Origin: Frateuria_A sp051900425
Lineage (GTDB): Bacteria; Pseudomonadota; Gammaproteobacteria; Xanthomonadales; Rhodanobacteraceae
NCBI RefSeq assembly: GCF_051900425.1
Contig: NZ_JBHZGK010000001.1
Coordinates: forward strand, 310,001 to 374,000
Direction: 5' to 3'
DNA: 64,000 nt
In this document: positions 1-8,692 of the stretch, in pieces
Layout of the letters: each line of letters begins with the position of its first letter
Numbering within the stretch: the stretch's first letter is position 1
The notes under the pieces: generated by a model
What the model was told of the DNA's origin: nothing
What the model saw: the letters and a program-made list of their open reading frames with translations, nothing else
The model's database searches: none
Position numbers and translations under genes: made by a program

Positions 1-135
1 CGGGCCAGTATAGCCGGGGTGGGTGGAAAGGCGGGAACGCAGGCGTATGGGTTATGGCGGTTCGCCCGGGGTGATGGCGTGCCTTGTTCCCTCGTTTGCC
101 GGGAGAAGGTCCCGCCAGGGCGGGAGAGGGACACG

Positions 136-3100
136 TCAGGCTTCGGACTTGACGATCCGGAGCCTGGCCGCCTCCACCCATGACAGTCCCCGCAGGGCGC
201 GCAGCAGGTCGGGGATGGCGTCCACGCGCCACTGCTCGCCCAGCTCCAGGTCCGCCTGGGCGCTGCGGTTGTGGTAGCCGTGCAGGATCACCGTGGCGCG
301 GCCGCCACGGTAGCCGGCGAGGGTCTGCCTGAGTTCCTGCTCGAAACCCGGGCCGATGCCGTTGAGCTTGACCCTGAGCGCGCGCGCGTGGCGTCGGCAG
401 GCGTCGGCCAGGGTCATGGCGCCGCGGGCGCGCAGCTGGAAGCCGCCGCCGGAGAATTCGTCGATGCGCAGGCCGCCGTCGACGATCAGCATCTCGTCGC
501 GGGTGAGCAGCGGCGCGACCTGCTGGTAGAGCTCGCCGAAGAAGCTGACCTCAATGACGCCGGTGCCGTCCTCCAGCCGTACGAAGGCATCACTGTCGCC
601 GCGCTTGCGCACGGCGGTGACCATGCCGGCGACCGTCCAGGGCGTATCGGGGCCACGGCGGAAGCGGTTCTCCTCGCCGTCGTTCTTGCGCGGGCGCGGC
701 GGCTGGTAGCGCTCGGCGATCTCGCCCAGCGGACAGGTGGAAAGCTGCGCCAGTTCCTCGCGCCACGGGTCGGTCGGATGGCCGGAAAGGTAGTGGCCGA
801 GCGTGTCGCGCTCGCCCTGCAGCTTCTGCTCCAGCGGCCATTCGGGCGCGGTCGGCAGCTCGATCTGCACCGCCGGCGTGCTGGTCCCCATCAGCGCGCC
901 GAACATGTCGTTCTGCCCGGACTGCTTGTCGCGCAGGTGCTGCTCGGCGGCTTTCATCGCGTCCGGCAACTGCAGCATCAGACTGGCGCGGTTGGGCGCC
1001 AGCGCGTCCAGGCTGCCGGAGAGGATCAGGGCTTCCAGCACGCGGCGGTTGAGCTTGGCCGAATCGACGCGACGGCAGAAGTCGGCCAGGTCCCTGTACG
1101 GCCCGCCACGCAGCCGCTCCTCGACGATCGACTCGCAGGCGCCCTGGCCGACGCCCTTGATCGCGCCGAGGCCATAGCGGATGACCTTCGGTTCCACCGC
1201 CACGAACATGAAGTCCGAGGCGTTCACGTCCGGCGGCAGGATGGTCAGGCCGATCGCGCGCGACTCGTCCAGGAACGTCACCGCCTTGTCGGTGTTGTCC
1301 ATGTCCGAGGAAATCGTCGCGGCCATGAACTCGGCCGGGTAGTGCGCCTTCAGCCACGCGGTCTGGTAGGACACCAGCGCGTAGGCGGCCGCGTGCGACT
1401 TGTTGAAGCCGTAGCCCGCGAATTTCTCCATCAGGTCGAAGATCGCGTCGGCCTTGTCGCCGGGGAGTCCGTCCCTGGCCGCACCTTCGCGGAACGTCGC
1501 GCGGTGCTTGACCATCTCCTCGACTTTCTTCTTGCCCATCGCGCGGCGCAGCAGGTCGGCGCCGCCGAGCGTGTAGCCGCCGACGATCTGCGCCATCTGC
1601 ATCACCTGCTCCTGGTAGACCATGATGCCGTAGGTCTCTTTCAGGATCGGCTCGACGCGCGGGTCGGGATACTCCACGTCTTCGCGGCCGTGCTTGCGCG
1701 CCACGAAGCTGGGGATCAGGTCCATAGGGCCGGGGCGATAGAGCGCCACCAGCGCCACGATGTCGCCGAAGCGGTCGGGCTTGGCGTCCTTGAGCATGCG
1801 CTGCATGCCGGAGGATTCGAGCTGGAAAACCGCCACCGTCTGCGCGCGCTTGAGCAGCTCGTAGGTGGGCGCGTCGTCCAGCGGCAGCGCGGCGATGTCG
1901 ATCGAGTCCTCGCCGGCTTGCGCGCGGCGTGCGTTGATCGCCTTCATCGCCCAGTCGATGATCGTGAGCGTGCGCAGGCCCAGGAAGTCGAACTTGACCA
2001 GGCCGACCGCTTCGACGTCGTCCTTGTCGTACTGGGTGACCATGCCGGCGCCGCCCGGCTCGCAATACATCGGCGCGAACTCGGTCAGCGGCTTGGGCCC
2101 GATCACCACGCCGCCGGCGTGCTTGCCGACATTGCGGGTGAGGTTCTCCAGCTTCAGCGCCAGGTCGATCAGCGTGCGCGCTTCCTCGTCCTGCTCGTAC
2201 AGCTCGCAGAACTCCCTGACGACGCGGTCGGGTTCCTTCTTCGACTTCTCCGAACGGCCCAGGGCGTCGGAAAGCGTCAGGTCGAGCGGGCGCGGCGGGA
2301 TCAGCTTGGCGATCTTGTCGACCGCGTTGTAGCCCATGCCCAGCACGCGGCCGGAATCGCGCAGCACCGCCTTGGCCGCCATCGAGCCGTAGGTGATGAT
2401 CTGGCTGACGTGCTCGCGGCCGTACTTGCGCGCGACATAGTCGATCACCTCGTCGCGCCGGTCCATGCAGAAGTCGATGTCGAAGTCGGGCATCGACACG
2501 CGTTCGGGGTTGAGGAAGCGCTCGAACAGCAGGTCGAACTGCAACGGGTCCAGATCGGTGATCTTGAGCACCCAGGCGACCAGCGAGCCGGCGCCCGAAC
2601 CGCGGCCCGGGCCCACCGGGATACCGTTCTGCTTACCCCAGTTGATGAAGTCGGCCACGATCAGGAAGTAGCCGGGGAAGCCCATCTTGATGATGACGTC
2701 GAGTTCGCGCTCCAGTCGCGACTCGTAGTCGGCCAGCGTGTAGCCCGGCGCCAGCGGGTTGGCGGCCAGGCGCTCCTTCAGGCCCGCGCGCGCGGTGTCA
2801 CGGATGTAGCTGTCGAGGTCGTAGCCCTCGGGCACCGGAAAATCGGGCAGGTAGTAGGTGCCGAACTTGAGCTCCAGATTGCAGCGCCTGGCCAGCTCGA
2901 CCGTGTTCTGAAGCGCCTCGGGCAAGTCGGCGAACAGTTCCGCCATCTGTTTCGGCGACTTCAGGTACTGCTGTGCGGAGTAGTCGCGCGGGCGCTTCGG
3001 ATCGGCCAGCACGCGGCCCTGGTTGATGCACACGCGCGCCTCGTGCGCCTCGAAGTCGTCCTGCGTGAGAAAGCGCACGTCGTTGCTGGCGATGAGCGGC

Positions 3101-3675
3101 AATTCGAGCGCGTCGCCCAGGGCCAGCGCAGCGGTGTTCCAGGTTTCCTCGCCCTCGCGGCCGCAGCGGGTGAGTTCGAGGTACAGGCGGTCGGGGAACA
3201 GACGCACCAGCGGATGCAACCGGGCCACGCCGGCATCGATGCCCTGGCTCACCGCGATGCGCCCGATCTCGCTCTCGCGTCCCAGCAGGGCAATCAGCCC
3301 GGCGGTCGTCCCGGGCGTCAGCCAGCTCGCCTCGACCAGCGCCTTGCCGCCCTGCTGGCCGTCGCGCCAGGCCCGCGACACCAGGCGCGACAGGTTGAGG
3401 TAGCCCTCGCGATTCTGGCAGACCAGGGTCAACCGCCACGGACGCGGGTCGTCGGGCGAGCCGATCCACAGGTCGCAGCCGCCGATCGGCTTGATGCCCG
3501 CGCCGCTGCACGCCTTGTAGAACTTCACCAGCGCGAACATGTTGCTGTCGTCGGTGAGCGCCACCGCCGGCATGCCCTCGCGCACGCAGGCATCGACCAG
3601 CGCCTTGATGCGGATGGTCGAGTCGACCAGCGAGTACTCGCTGTGCAGGTGGAAGTGGACGAAGCGTGCGGACAT
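136..3675 (-). CDS. dnaE: DNA polymerase III alpha subunit
   Basis: Catalytic subunit of the replicative polymerase, 1179 residues (E. coli 1160). The N-terminus carries a PHP domain beginning HFHLHSEYSLVD. The palm motif PDFDIDF, which supplies two catalytic aspartates, lies near residue 396. The internal beta-clamp binding motif QNDMFG lies near residue 921 and is followed by an OB-fold region. I use the ATG at 3675; an in-frame TTG directly before it is less likely. It is the last gene of the lipid A/rnhB/dnaE string in this window. In related genomes accA follows, which would lie beyond the left edge. Identification is secure. Confidence 0.98.
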   Translation of the reverse strand: MSARFVHFHLHSEYSLVDSTIRIKALVDACVREGMPAVALTDDSNMFALVKFYKACSGAGIKPIGGCDLWIGSPDDPRPWRLTLVCQNREGYLNLSRLVSRAWRDGQQGGKALVEASWLTPGTTAGLIALLGRESEIGRIAVSQGIDAGVARLHPLVRLFPDRLYLELTRCGREGEETWNTAALALGDALELPLIASNDVRFLTQDDFEAHEARVCINQGRVLADPKRPRDYSAQQYLKSPKQMAELFADLPEALQNTVELARRCNLELKFGTYYLPDFPVPEGYDLDSYIRDTARAGLKERLAANPLAPGYTLADYESRLERELDVIIKMGFPGYFLIVADFINWGKQNGIPVGPGRGSGAGSLVAWVLKITDLDPLQFDLLFERFLNPERVSMPDFDIDFCMDRRDEVIDYVARKYGREHVSQIITYGSMAAKAVLRDSGRVLGMGYNAVDKIAKLIPPRPLDLTLSDALGRSEKSKKEPDRVVREFCELYEQDEEARTLIDLALKLENLTRNVGKHAGGVVIGPKPLTEFAPMYCEPGGAGMVTQYDKDDVEAVGLVKFDFLGLRTLTIIDWAMKAINARRAQAGEDSIDIAALPLDDAPTYELLKRAQTVAVFQLESSGMQRMLKDAKPDRFGDIVALVALYRPGPMDLIPSFVARKHGREDVEYPDPRVEPILKETYGIMVYQEQVMQMAQIVGGYTLGGADLLRRAMGKKKVEEMVKHRATFREGAARDGLPGDKADAIFDLMEKFAGYGFNKSHAAAYALVSYQTAWLKAHYPAEFMAATISSDMDNTDKAVTFLDESRAIGLTILPPDVNASDFMFVAVEPKVIRYGLGAIKGVGQGACESIVEERLRGGPYRDLADFCRRVDSAKLNRRVLEALILSGSLDALAPNRASLMLQLPDAMKAAEQHLRDKQSGQNDMFGALMGTSTPAVQIELPTAPEWPLEQKLQGERDTLGHYLSGHPTDPWREELAQLSTCPLGEIAERYQPPRPRKNDGEENRFRRGPDTPWTVAGMVTAVRKRGDSDAFVRLEDGTGVIEVSFFGELYQQVAPLLTRDEMLIVDGGLRIDEFSGGGFQLRARGAMTLADACRRHARALRVKLNGIGPGFEQELRQTLAGYRGGRATVILHGYHNRSAQADLELGEQWRVDAIPDLLRALRGLSWVEAARLRIVKSEA

Positions 3676-3773
3676 CAAGGACTCGGGAGCATTCCCCGGC
3701 TTAGTCCGTGAAGGCTACGCTGCGGTGCCCGCTTCCCACAAGCTTGACAGCGGGACAGGCCTCGCGGCCGTGC

Positions 3774-3980
3774 TCAATGGACGAAAAACCGCTCGCCGTC
3801 CTCGTTCCACTCGACGTAGTGGTCGAACCCGCGGGTCTCCAGCGGATGCCGGTCGTAGTCGACGTGGCAGTAGGCGGGGACGCTGGGCAGGCGGCTTTCG
3901 TCGGGCTCGACGGTGGGGCTGGCCGCTGGGGCGGCGAAGGGTTTGAGTGCAGAGCGCACATGGAAGAAGCGCGACAACAT
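3774..3980 (-). CDS. Small hypothetical protein (68 aa)
   Basis: Unrecognised protein of 68 residues between rnhB and dnaE, same strand. The support is a good ribosome binding site (CAGGAG seven bases before the ATG), independence from neighbouring coding frames, and a plausible composition. It has a basic, hydrophobic first dozen residues (MLSRFFHVRSAL), a proline/alanine-rich middle and an acidic-aromatic tail ending VEWNEDGERFFVH. There is no signal peptide cleavage site, cysteine motif or transmembrane segment that I can recognise. It could be a lineage-specific small protein of Xanthomonadales. No function is proposed. Confidence 0.6.
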   Translation of the reverse strand: MLSRFFHVRSALKPFAAPAASPTVEPDESRLPSVPAYCHVDYDRHPLETRGFDHYVEWNEDGERFFVH

Positions 3981-4165
3981 GGCACGACTCCTGCGGAGGG
4001 GTTTTCCGCGGTGGAGGACGACGGCGTCCGTGCGTACGCTGGAAGAGGCCGCATGGCGGTCTTTCCATGTGGATAGGATGCTCCACTCGCGCGGAAAGTT
4101 GCATAGACCTGTGGCCTATATTTCCAGCCGGGCCTGCTGTGCGGCGAAGGCCGCCGCGATGCGTA

Positions 4166-4960
4166 TCAGAACAGCGTGCCCTGGTCGGACAGCAGCTTGA
4201 CGGGCGCGAAGCTGCGCCGATGCAGGGGGCAGGGTCCAAGCTCCCTGAGCGCCGCCAGGTGCTCCGGTGTGGAGTAGCCCTTGTGGCTGGCGAACCCATA
4301 GCCAGGGTGGTCGGCATCCAGCGCGCACATCAGGCGGTCGCGGGTGACCTTGGCGATGATCGACGCGGCGCTGATCGCCGGCTTCAACCCGTCGCCGCCG
4401 ACGATCGCCTTGCCGGGGCAGGGCAGCGCCTTGGGCAACTGGTTGCCGTCGACCCACGCCTCGTGGGCGGTCACCTTCAGGCCGGCCACGGCCCGGCACA
4501 TCGCCGCCATGGTCGCCTGGTAGATGTTGATGCGGTCGATCTCCTCCACTTCGACCAGCACCACGTGCCAGGCCAGCGCGCGCTGGACGATCTGTGCGTA
4601 GAGCGCCTCGCGACGGGCCTCGGTGAGTTTCTTGGAGTCGTCCAGGCCTTCGATCTTGTGGCGCGGGTTGAGGATTACGGCGGCGACTGCCAGCGGACCC
4701 GCGAGGGGGCCGCGGCCGGCTTCGTCGACGCCCGCGACGAGGCGCTTCGCCTTTGGAGAAGTCTTGCGCTGCGGGGCGGGCTGGCCGTCTTCCTCTCCCC
4801 TGCGGGGAGAGGATTGAGGTGAGGGGGCAAGGCTTGCGGGAAGCTCGATCGAAGCACGCTTCGATGAGCTGCTGTCGCCAGGGTGGCCCCTCACCCCAGC
4901 CCTCTCCCCGGAGGGGAGCGGGAGCACGTCCACGGCCTCGTCCAAATCGTCAGGACGCAC
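4166..4960 (-). CDS. rnhB: Ribonuclease HII
   Basis: Removes ribonucleotides from RNA/DNA hybrids and single misincorporated ribonucleotides. The conserved body begins VAGVDEAGRGPLAGP (first catalytic Asp-Glu pair) and continues through DDSKKLTEARRE, SAASIIAKVTRDR and HPGYGFASHKGY to a C-terminal RRSFAPVK. The start is uncertain. No ATG, GTG or TTG lies just before the conserved core, so translation must begin upstream. I chose a GTG at 4960 that overlaps the lpxB stop and has GGAG eight bases before it (264 aa); a GTG at 4894 would give 242 aa. Either choice makes the first 40-65 residues come largely from two REP-like palindromes, which is unusual for this family (usually about 200 aa). Confidence 0.88.
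   Translation of the reverse strand: MRPDDLDEAVDVLPLPSGERAGVRGHPGDSSSSKRASIELPASLAPSPQSSPRRGEEDGQPAPQRKTSPKAKRLVAGVDEAGRGPLAGPLAVAAVILNPRHKIEGLDDSKKLTEARREALYAQIVQRALAWHVVLVEVEEIDRINIYQATMAAMCRAVAGLKVTAHEAWVDGNQLPKALPCPGKAIVGGDGLKPAISAASIIAKVTRDRLMCALDADHPGYGFASHKGYSTPEHLAALRELGPCPLHRRSFAPVKLLSDQGTLF
4791..4923. repeat. Two family-B REP-like palindromes in rnhB 5' region
   Basis: Two palindromic elements, 4791-4827 and 4885-4923, share the core CCTCTCCCC..GGGGAGAGG and the flank CCCCTCACCCCAGCC. They face each other, as paired REP units do. The same family recurs near 15.4, 29.9-30.1, 39.3, 50.9 and 62.3 kb. Here the pair sits in the lpxB-rnhB junction and is read in frame by every plausible rnhB start. 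Confidence 0.85.
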
Positions 4961-6146
4961 GGGGAGCCTCCAGCAGCTCCGCCACGGCGGCGGCCGCGCG
5001 CTCGCCCGCGCCACCCTCTTCGGAGCCGCGCAGCGCGCGGTGCAGTTGCTCGAACGCGGCGACCACCTGCCCACGCCGTTCGCTGTCGGCGAACAGCGCC
5101 AGCGTGGCCTTCGCCAGGTTCTGCGCGGTGCAGTCGTCCTGCATCAGCTCCGGAACGAGCTTGTCCTGGCCCAGTCCGCAGGCGCGCGCCAGGATGTTGG
5201 GCAGGGCGTAGACGTCGGTCTTGAGCATGTTGAAGGCGCGGGCGATGCGGTAGCTCCACGGCGACACGCGGTAGCCGACCACCATCGGGCGTTTGGCCAG
5301 CATCGCCTCCAGCGTCGCGGTGCCGGAGGCCAGCAGGACCACGTCGGCGGCCAGCATGGCCTCGTGCGCGTGCCCCTCGATCAGCAGCGGTGCGCTCTCG
5401 TCGCGCGGGCCCCTGGCCAGCAGGGCCTTCAGCCGCGCATGCACCTGCGTGTTGGCCGCGGGGAGCACGATGCGCAAGCCGGGCAGGGCCGCGCTGACGT
5501 TCCGCGCCGCATCGATGAAGATCGCTCCCAGCCGTTCGATTTCCGACGGCCGGCTGCCAGGCAGTACAGCCAGGACCGGGGCATCCTGCGGCAGTTGCAG
5601 CGCCTCGCGCGCGCCCACGCGGTCGGACACCAGCGCGAAGCGATCGGCCAGCGGATGGCCGACGAAGCGGGCGTCAACGCCATGGCGCTGGTAGATCGGC
5701 GGTTCCATCGGGAACAGGCACAGCACGCGGTCCGCGCTCAGGCCGATCTTCTCCGCGCGCTTCTCGCGCCAGGCCCACACTGAGGGGCTGACGTAATGCA
5801 CGGTGCGCAGGCCGGCCTCGCGCAGGCGGCGTTCCACGGCCAGGTTGAAATCCGGCGCGTCGATGCCGACCACAACGTCCGGGCGAGCCTCGAGCAGGCG
5901 TCCGAGCAGCGCCTTGCGCAGGCGCAGCAGGCGCGGCAGGTGCCGCAGCACCTCAGCGAAGCCCATCACCGAGAGTTCCCGGATGTCGTACCAGGACTCG
6001 AAGCCCTCGCGCTGCATGCGTGCGCCGCCGATTCCGACGAAGCGGGCCTGCGGATAACGCCTGCGCAGCGCGGCGATCAGCTCGGCTCCGAGCTGGTCGC
6101 CGGAATCTTCGCCGGCGATGAGGGCGATGAGGGGGGAGGAACTCAT
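4950..6146 (-). CDS. lpxB: Lipid-A-disaccharide synthase
   Basis: GT19 glycosyltransferase joining UDP-2,3-diacylglucosamine and lipid X to form the lipid A disaccharide at the cytoplasmic face of the inner membrane. The protein is 398 aa, slightly longer than E. coli LpxB (382). Family signatures visible are IAGEDSGDQLGAELI at the N-terminus, PSVWAWREKRAEKI, the PGSRPSEIERL segment and ASGTATLEAML in the donor-binding half. It lies 90 bases downstream of lpxA. Its stop overlaps the proposed rnhB GTG start. Confidence 0.97.
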   Translation of the reverse strand: MSSSPLIALIAGEDSGDQLGAELIAALRRRYPQARFVGIGGARMQREGFESWYDIRELSVMGFAEVLRHLPRLLRLRKALLGRLLEARPDVVVGIDAPDFNLAVERRLREAGLRTVHYVSPSVWAWREKRAEKIGLSADRVLCLFPMEPPIYQRHGVDARFVGHPLADRFALVSDRVGAREALQLPQDAPVLAVLPGSRPSEIERLGAIFIDAARNVSAALPGLRIVLPAANTQVHARLKALLARGPRDESAPLLIEGHAHEAMLAADVVLLASGTATLEAMLAKRPMVVGYRVSPWSYRIARAFNMLKTDVYALPNILARACGLGQDKLVPELMQDDCTAQNLAKATLALFADSERRGQVVAAFEQLHRALRGSEEGGAGERAAAAVAELLEAPRAS

Positions 6147-6236
6147 GGAGCGGGAGTGTAGCGGTGCAGGCTGCGGCGGTCACCGGAAGCGCAGACCGAC
6201 GTCCCCCCGGCAAGAGCCGAACGCGACCTCGCGGTG

Positions 6237-7010
6237 TCAGCGGGCGAGCGAACGCTCGCTGCGATCCAGGAACGCCAGCATCTCGCGCACGTCGTCGCTG
6301 TCCTGCGCCTGGGTTTCCAGCTGCGCGCGCGCCTCGGGCAGCGACAGCCCGGCCATGTACAGCGTGCGGTAGGCGCGCTTGATTGCCGAGATGCGCGGCG
6401 CGTCGAAGCCGCGTCGCTTCAGGCCCTCGCTGTTGATGCCGCGCGGGCGGCCGTGCTGCTCGTTGGCCATCATCACGAATGGTGGCACGTCCGAGCCCAC
6501 CAGGCAGCCCATGCCGATGAAGGCGTGCGCGCCCACCTTGCAGAACTGGTGCACGCCGGCGTAGCCGGAGACGATCACCCAGTCGCCGATCTCGACGTGT
6601 CCGGCCAGCGCCGAGTAGTTGGAAAACACCACGCGGTTGCCGACCTGGCAGTCGTGCGCGATATGCACATAAGCCAGCAGCCAGTTGTCGTCGCCGATGC
6701 GGGTGATGCCGCCGCCCTCACCGGTGCCGCGGTTGATGGTGACGAACTCGCGGATCAGGTTGCGGTCGCCGATCACCAGCTCGGTGCGCTCGCCGGAAAA
6801 CTTCTTGTCCTGCGCCGCGCCGCCGATCGAGGCGAACTGGCTGATCCGGTTCTCGCGGCCGATCCTGGTCGGTCCCTCGATCACCACGTGCGGGCCGACC
6901 ACCGTACCCTCGCCGATCTCAACCTCCGCACCGATCACGCTGTAGGCGCCGATGGTGACGTTCCTGCCGATGACGGCGCCGGGATCGATCTGGGCGGTGG
7001 GGTGGATCAT
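6237..7010 (-). CDS. lpxA: UDP-N-acetylglucosamine acyltransferase
   Basis: First acyltransferase of lipid A synthesis, moving a 3-hydroxyacyl chain from ACP to UDP-GlcNAc. The protein is 257 aa and is dominated by left-handed beta-helix hexapeptide repeats (for example VIGRNVTIGAYSVIG). The catalytic motif HIAHD covers H116-H119, matching E. coli H122-H125. The C-terminal part is an alpha-helical bundle. The ATG at 7010 overlaps the fabZ stop (ATGA), which sets the start and implies translational coupling. Confidence 0.97.
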   Translation of the reverse strand: MIHPTAQIDPGAVIGRNVTIGAYSVIGAEVEIGEGTVVGPHVVIEGPTRIGRENRISQFASIGGAAQDKKFSGERTELVIGDRNLIREFVTINRGTGEGGGITRIGDDNWLLAYVHIAHDCQVGNRVVFSNYSALAGHVEIGDWVIVSGYAGVHQFCKVGAHAFIGMGCLVGSDVPPFVMMANEQHGRPRGINSEGLKRRGFDAPRISAIKRAYRTLYMAGLSLPEARAQLETQAQDSDDVREMLAFLDRSERSLAR

Positions 7011-7480
7011 TTGTCGGACCTCGCGGCGCACATCAGTTCGCAGCTGGCCACTTCCTTGCCTTCGACCAGCGAGCGGGCGACGAACAGGCCCATCCCGCGC
7101 ATCAGGCGCTTGAGCGAGACCTCCAGCCGCAGCTGGTCGCCCGGCACCACCGGTGCGTTGAAGCGCGCGTTGTCGACCTTGGCCAGGTAGAACAGCGGGC
7201 TGCCCTGGTCGCCTTTCAGGCGGCTGGAGATCTGCGTCAGCAGGCCGGCGGCCTGGGCCATCGCCTCGACGATCAGCACGCCCGGCATCACCGGATGGCC
7301 GGGAAAGTGGCCCAGGAAAAAATGCTCGTTGATCGTCACGTTCTTCAGCGCCACCACGCTCGTGTCCGGCACCAGCTCGATCACGCGGTCGACCAGCAGG
7401 AAGGGATAGCGGTGCGGCAGCAGTTGCTGGATCTGCTCCACGTTGACCGGCAGGGCCCACGTCGCGGGGGTATCACTCAT
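7007..7480 (-). CDS. fabZ: 3-hydroxyacyl-ACP dehydratase FabZ
   Basis: Dehydrates beta-hydroxyacyl-ACP in type II fatty acid synthesis. It competes with LpxA/LpxD for the 3-hydroxyacyl-ACP pool, which explains its place between them. The protein is a 157-aa hot-dog fold. LLPHRYPFLLVDR is at the N-terminus. The active-site segment GHFPGHPVMPGVLI-VEAMAQ contains H58 and E72, the 14-residue spacing of the family. The start is ATG 7480, with AAGGA upstream. It overlaps the end of lpxD by eight bases. Confidence 0.97.
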   Translation of the reverse strand: MSDTPATWALPVNVEQIQQLLPHRYPFLLVDRVIELVPDTSVVALKNVTINEHFFLGHFPGHPVMPGVLIVEAMAQAAGLLTQISSRLKGDQGSPLFYLAKVDNARFNAPVVPGDQLRLEVSLKRLMRGMGLFVARSLVEGKEVASCELMCAARSDK

Positions 7481-8501
7481 CGTTACTGTCCTTCTCCAGC
7501 GCCGACAGGCGGCGCGCGTACTCATCCAGGTGCTTGAAGCGGGCGGCGTTCTTGCGCCACTGGCGGTTGTCCTGCAGCGGCACGCCCGAGGAATATTCAC
7601 CCGGTTCGCGGATCGAATGCGTGACCAGGCTCTTGGCGGTAATGGTAACCCGGTCGGCCAGCTCCAGATGGCCCAGCACGCCGGCGTTGCCGCCGATCTG
7701 GCAGTAGCGGCCGATCCGGGCGCTGCCGGCGACCGCGGCGCAGCCGGCCATGGCCGTGTGGGCGCCGATCCGGACGTTGTGGGCGATCTGGATCTGGTTG
7801 TCCAGCCGCACGTCTTCCTCGAGGACGGTATCGCCCAGCGCGCCGCGGTCGATCGTGGTGTTGGCGCCGATCTCGCAGTCGTCGCCGATGCGCACGCCGC
7901 CCAGTTGCGGGATCTTGACCCAGTGGTCGCGCTCGAAGGCGAGGCCGAAGCCGTCCGAGCCGATCACCGCGCCCGGGTGCACCAGCACGCGCTTGCCGAG
8001 CGTCACCCGCGTGACCAGGGTGACCCGCGCGACCAGGCGCGATTGCGCGCCCACCGTGCAGTCCGGGCCGACGATGCAGTGCGGCCCGAGGACCGCGCCA
8101 TCCTCCACCACCGCACCATCCTCGATCACGCAGTGCGGGCCGATGCTGGCGCTGGCGCTGACCTTCGCGCTGGTGGCGACCACTGCGCTCGGGTGGATGC
8201 CGCGGGGCGCCGTCGGCAGGCGCTCGAACAGTGCGGCGATCCTGGCGTAGGCAACGTACGGGTCGGCGGCGACGAGCGCGGCGGTGGGACAGTCGGCCAC
8301 GTTCTCCTCGCGCAGCACCACCACGCCGGCTCGGGTGGCCTTCAGCTGCGCGGTGTACTTGCCGTTGGAGAGAAAACTGAGCTGGTCCGGCTGCGCCACG
8401 GCAAGCGTGCCCACGCCACCGATCTGCCGCGCACCGTCGCCGTGGTAGGCGAAGCCGAACCGCTCGGCCAGCTCGGCCACCGTGTAGTTGTGCTCGCTCA
8501 T
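7473..8501 (-). CDS. lpxD: UDP-3-O-acylglucosamine N-acyltransferase
   Basis: Third step of lipid A synthesis, N-acylation of UDP-3-O-acyl-glucosamine. The protein is 342 aa. An N-terminal uridine-binding domain is followed by hexapeptide repeats and a short helical tail. The catalytic His is in IQIAHNVRIG near residue 240, matching E. coli His239. The start is ATG 8501, with AAAGGAG upstream. It is separated from bamA by 191 bases that hold a terminator-like hairpin, so lpxD-fabZ-lpxA-lpxB-rnhB may form its own transcription unit. Confidence 0.97.
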   Translation of the reverse strand: MSEHNYTVAELAERFGFAYHGDGARQIGGVGTLAVAQPDQLSFLSNGKYTAQLKATRAGVVVLREENVADCPTAALVAADPYVAYARIAALFERLPTAPRGIHPSAVVATSAKVSASASIGPHCVIEDGAVVEDGAVLGPHCIVGPDCTVGAQSRLVARVTLVTRVTLGKRVLVHPGAVIGSDGFGLAFERDHWVKIPQLGGVRIGDDCEIGANTTIDRGALGDTVLEEDVRLDNQIQIAHNVRIGAHTAMAGCAAVAGSARIGRYCQIGGNAGVLGHLELADRVTITAKSLVTHSIREPGEYSSGVPLQDNRQWRKNAARFKHLDEYARRLSALEKDSNDE

Positions 8502-8571
8502 GCGCGCTCCTTTGGGGCAGGGCATTGTAGGCGAGGGCGCGGCGGGGCACGACTCCCGGCGGCGGGTGGTT

Positions 8572-8637
8572 CCCGCAGGAGCGCATCCGTGCGAGCGGAC
8601 GGGATGGCGGTCGTACGGGGTGCGCCCCTGCAGGGGC
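8572..8637. repeat. Family-A REP-like element
   Basis: This is a degenerate copy of the palindrome GCAGGAGCGCA..TGCGCGACC, here reading CCCGCAGGAGCGCATCCGTG and ending in the inverted repeat GCGCCCCTGCAGGGGCGC. The best copies are at 26092-26156 and 41739-41799. It lies between lpxD and the bamA terminator. Confidence 0.6.
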
Positions 8638-8639
8638 GC

Positions 8640-8669
8640 CCAAACAAAACGCGGCCCGAAGGCCGCGTT
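8640..8669 (-). terminator. Rho-independent terminator after bamA
   Basis: On the minus strand, a perfect nine-base-pair stem AACGCGGCC / GGCCGCGTT with loop TTCG is followed by TTGTTTG. It begins 23 bases after the bamA stop. E. coli has skp in this gap; here there is none. Confidence 0.75.
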
Positions 8670-8692
8670 CCAGGGAACCGTTTTACCTGAGG

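Noticed and set aside
271..3711. Open frame of over 1100 codons opposite dnaE
   Set aside because: It is the antisense shadow of dnaE in high-GC sequence; its product is Arg/Ala/Gly-rich with no family motif and no ribosome binding site.
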